Positions 13,459 through 13,764 of a stretch of DNA of 13,764 nt are shown here, piece by piece. The notes beneath the pieces were generated by a model, which saw only the letters and a program-made list of their open reading frames with translations, was not told the DNA's origin and made no database searches. This DNA comes from Bacteroidota bacterium (lineage in GTDB: Bacteria > Bacteroidota > Bacteroidia > Chitinophagales > Saprospiraceae). The DNA lies in NCBI GenBank assembly GCA_008501835.1, contig QQUB01000201.1, positions 1 through 13,764 on the forward strand, written 5' to 3'. Within the stretch, counting starts at the first letter, position 1, and the number at the start of each line of letters is the position of its first letter. Position numbers and translations under genes: made by a program.

Positions 13459-13764
13459 ATGGATAATTCAATCATTAATGAATCCTCAAAACATTTGTCT
13501 CATTTAATTGATCTGTTTTGCTTTAAAGGAAGACCAGAAAATATAGATCAGGATCGTCAGGTCATGATATTGGTAAATCATGGTTATGTGACGGGGTATT
13601 CATTAAGCAGGAATCAGCCAGTCTGGACGGCTTATAGAGTTAGTGCCTCCAAAGATGATGTTGACTATGAACGAACACATCTTTTTTATGATGATATGAG
13701 GCTTCCCAAGAAAAACAGGATTACTACCTGGACTTTTAAAACGCCTAATGGAAAAAAATATGAT
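13459..13764 (+). CDS. Probable DNA/RNA non-specific endonuclease, 5' part (3' end outside window)
   Basis: The frame opens at ATG 13459 and stays open for 102 codons to the right edge, so the gene is truncated. The residues QVMILVNHGYVTGYSLSRNQPVWTAYRVS (about 34-62) match the start of the Endonuclease_NS/NUC1 family, where a Y-x-x-x-Y-S/x...NPxWxAYxL strand pair precedes the DRGH active site. DVDYERTHLFYDDMRLPKK (about 68-86) fits the following segment. The active-site DRGH and metal-binding Asn would lie beyond the edge, so catalysis cannot be confirmed. No signal peptide is evident in the visible start (MDNSIINESSKHLSHLIDLF), which suggests a cytosolic protein or export by another route. 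A periplasmic/secreted nuclease role would be usual for the family, but the leader does not support it. Confidence 0.65.
   Translation, partial: MDNSIINESSKHLSHLIDLFCFKGRPENIDQDRQVMILVNHGYVTGYSLSRNQPVWTAYRVSASKDDVDYERTHLFYDDMRLPKKNRITTWTFKTPNGKKYD

Overview
The window reads as chromosomal DNA from a free-living member of the Bacteroidota. Several signs point that way. Four or five secreted proteins have signal peptides ending in Ala-Gln (VLA/Q, LFA/Q, LTA/Q, SFA/Q). Several genes are preceded by the Bacteroidota promoter signature (TTTG, about 19-20 bases, TAnnTTTG) rather than -35/-10 boxes. Start codons have A-rich leaders with no clear Shine-Dalgarno sequence. The enzyme content fits a polysaccharide-degrading lineage. 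Short TTTGCG-rich intergenic repeats suggest an environmental, possibly Saprospiria- or Cytophagia-like genome; that is a guess. I see no tRNA, rRNA, CRISPR array, transposase or phage gene.

Layout, left to right. (1) 1-374: tail of a lipocalin-like gene. (2) 446-1423: a secreted six-repeat Kelch propeller. (3) 1522-2772: a cytosolic GT1-type glycosyltransferase. Genes 2 and 3 are each followed by a perfect hairpin, so they look like single-gene units. (4) 2842-5196: a secreted two-domain carbohydrate enzyme, an N-terminal BNR_4-type propeller (the fold of some ulvan lyases) fused to a GH105 unsaturated-uronyl hydrolase. (5) 5336-6702: a two-gene operon of a Tat-type dienelactone hydrolase and a GNAT acetyltransferase. 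(6) 6839-9050: unknown 111-aa gene and a GNAT (overlapping ATGA), an unknown 201-aa gene, and a third GNAT; the last two each sit behind a TTTGCG/GCGGTTAAA repeat. (7) 9138-9644: a secreted lipocalin-like protein, converging with only 4 bases to spare on (8) 11424-9649, an OmpA-domain protein with a long coiled-coil extension, and 12423-11587, a secreted metzincin-like metalloprotease, both on the minus strand. (9) 12589-13020: a small membrane protein, transcribed divergently from the protease. (10) 13021-13458: a 438-base gene-free stretch with AT-rich repeats. (11) 13459 to the right edge: the start of a probable DNA/RNA non-specific endonuclease.

There is no single large pathway here. The best candidate for something new is the propeller-GH105 fusion, whose two halves could catalyse consecutive steps (lyase cleavage, then removal of the unsaturated uronic acid made by the lyase) with no SusC/SusD or sulfatase neighbours in view. 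The GNAT/unknown-gene patchwork with repeats, and the protease/OmpA pair, are secondary points of interest.
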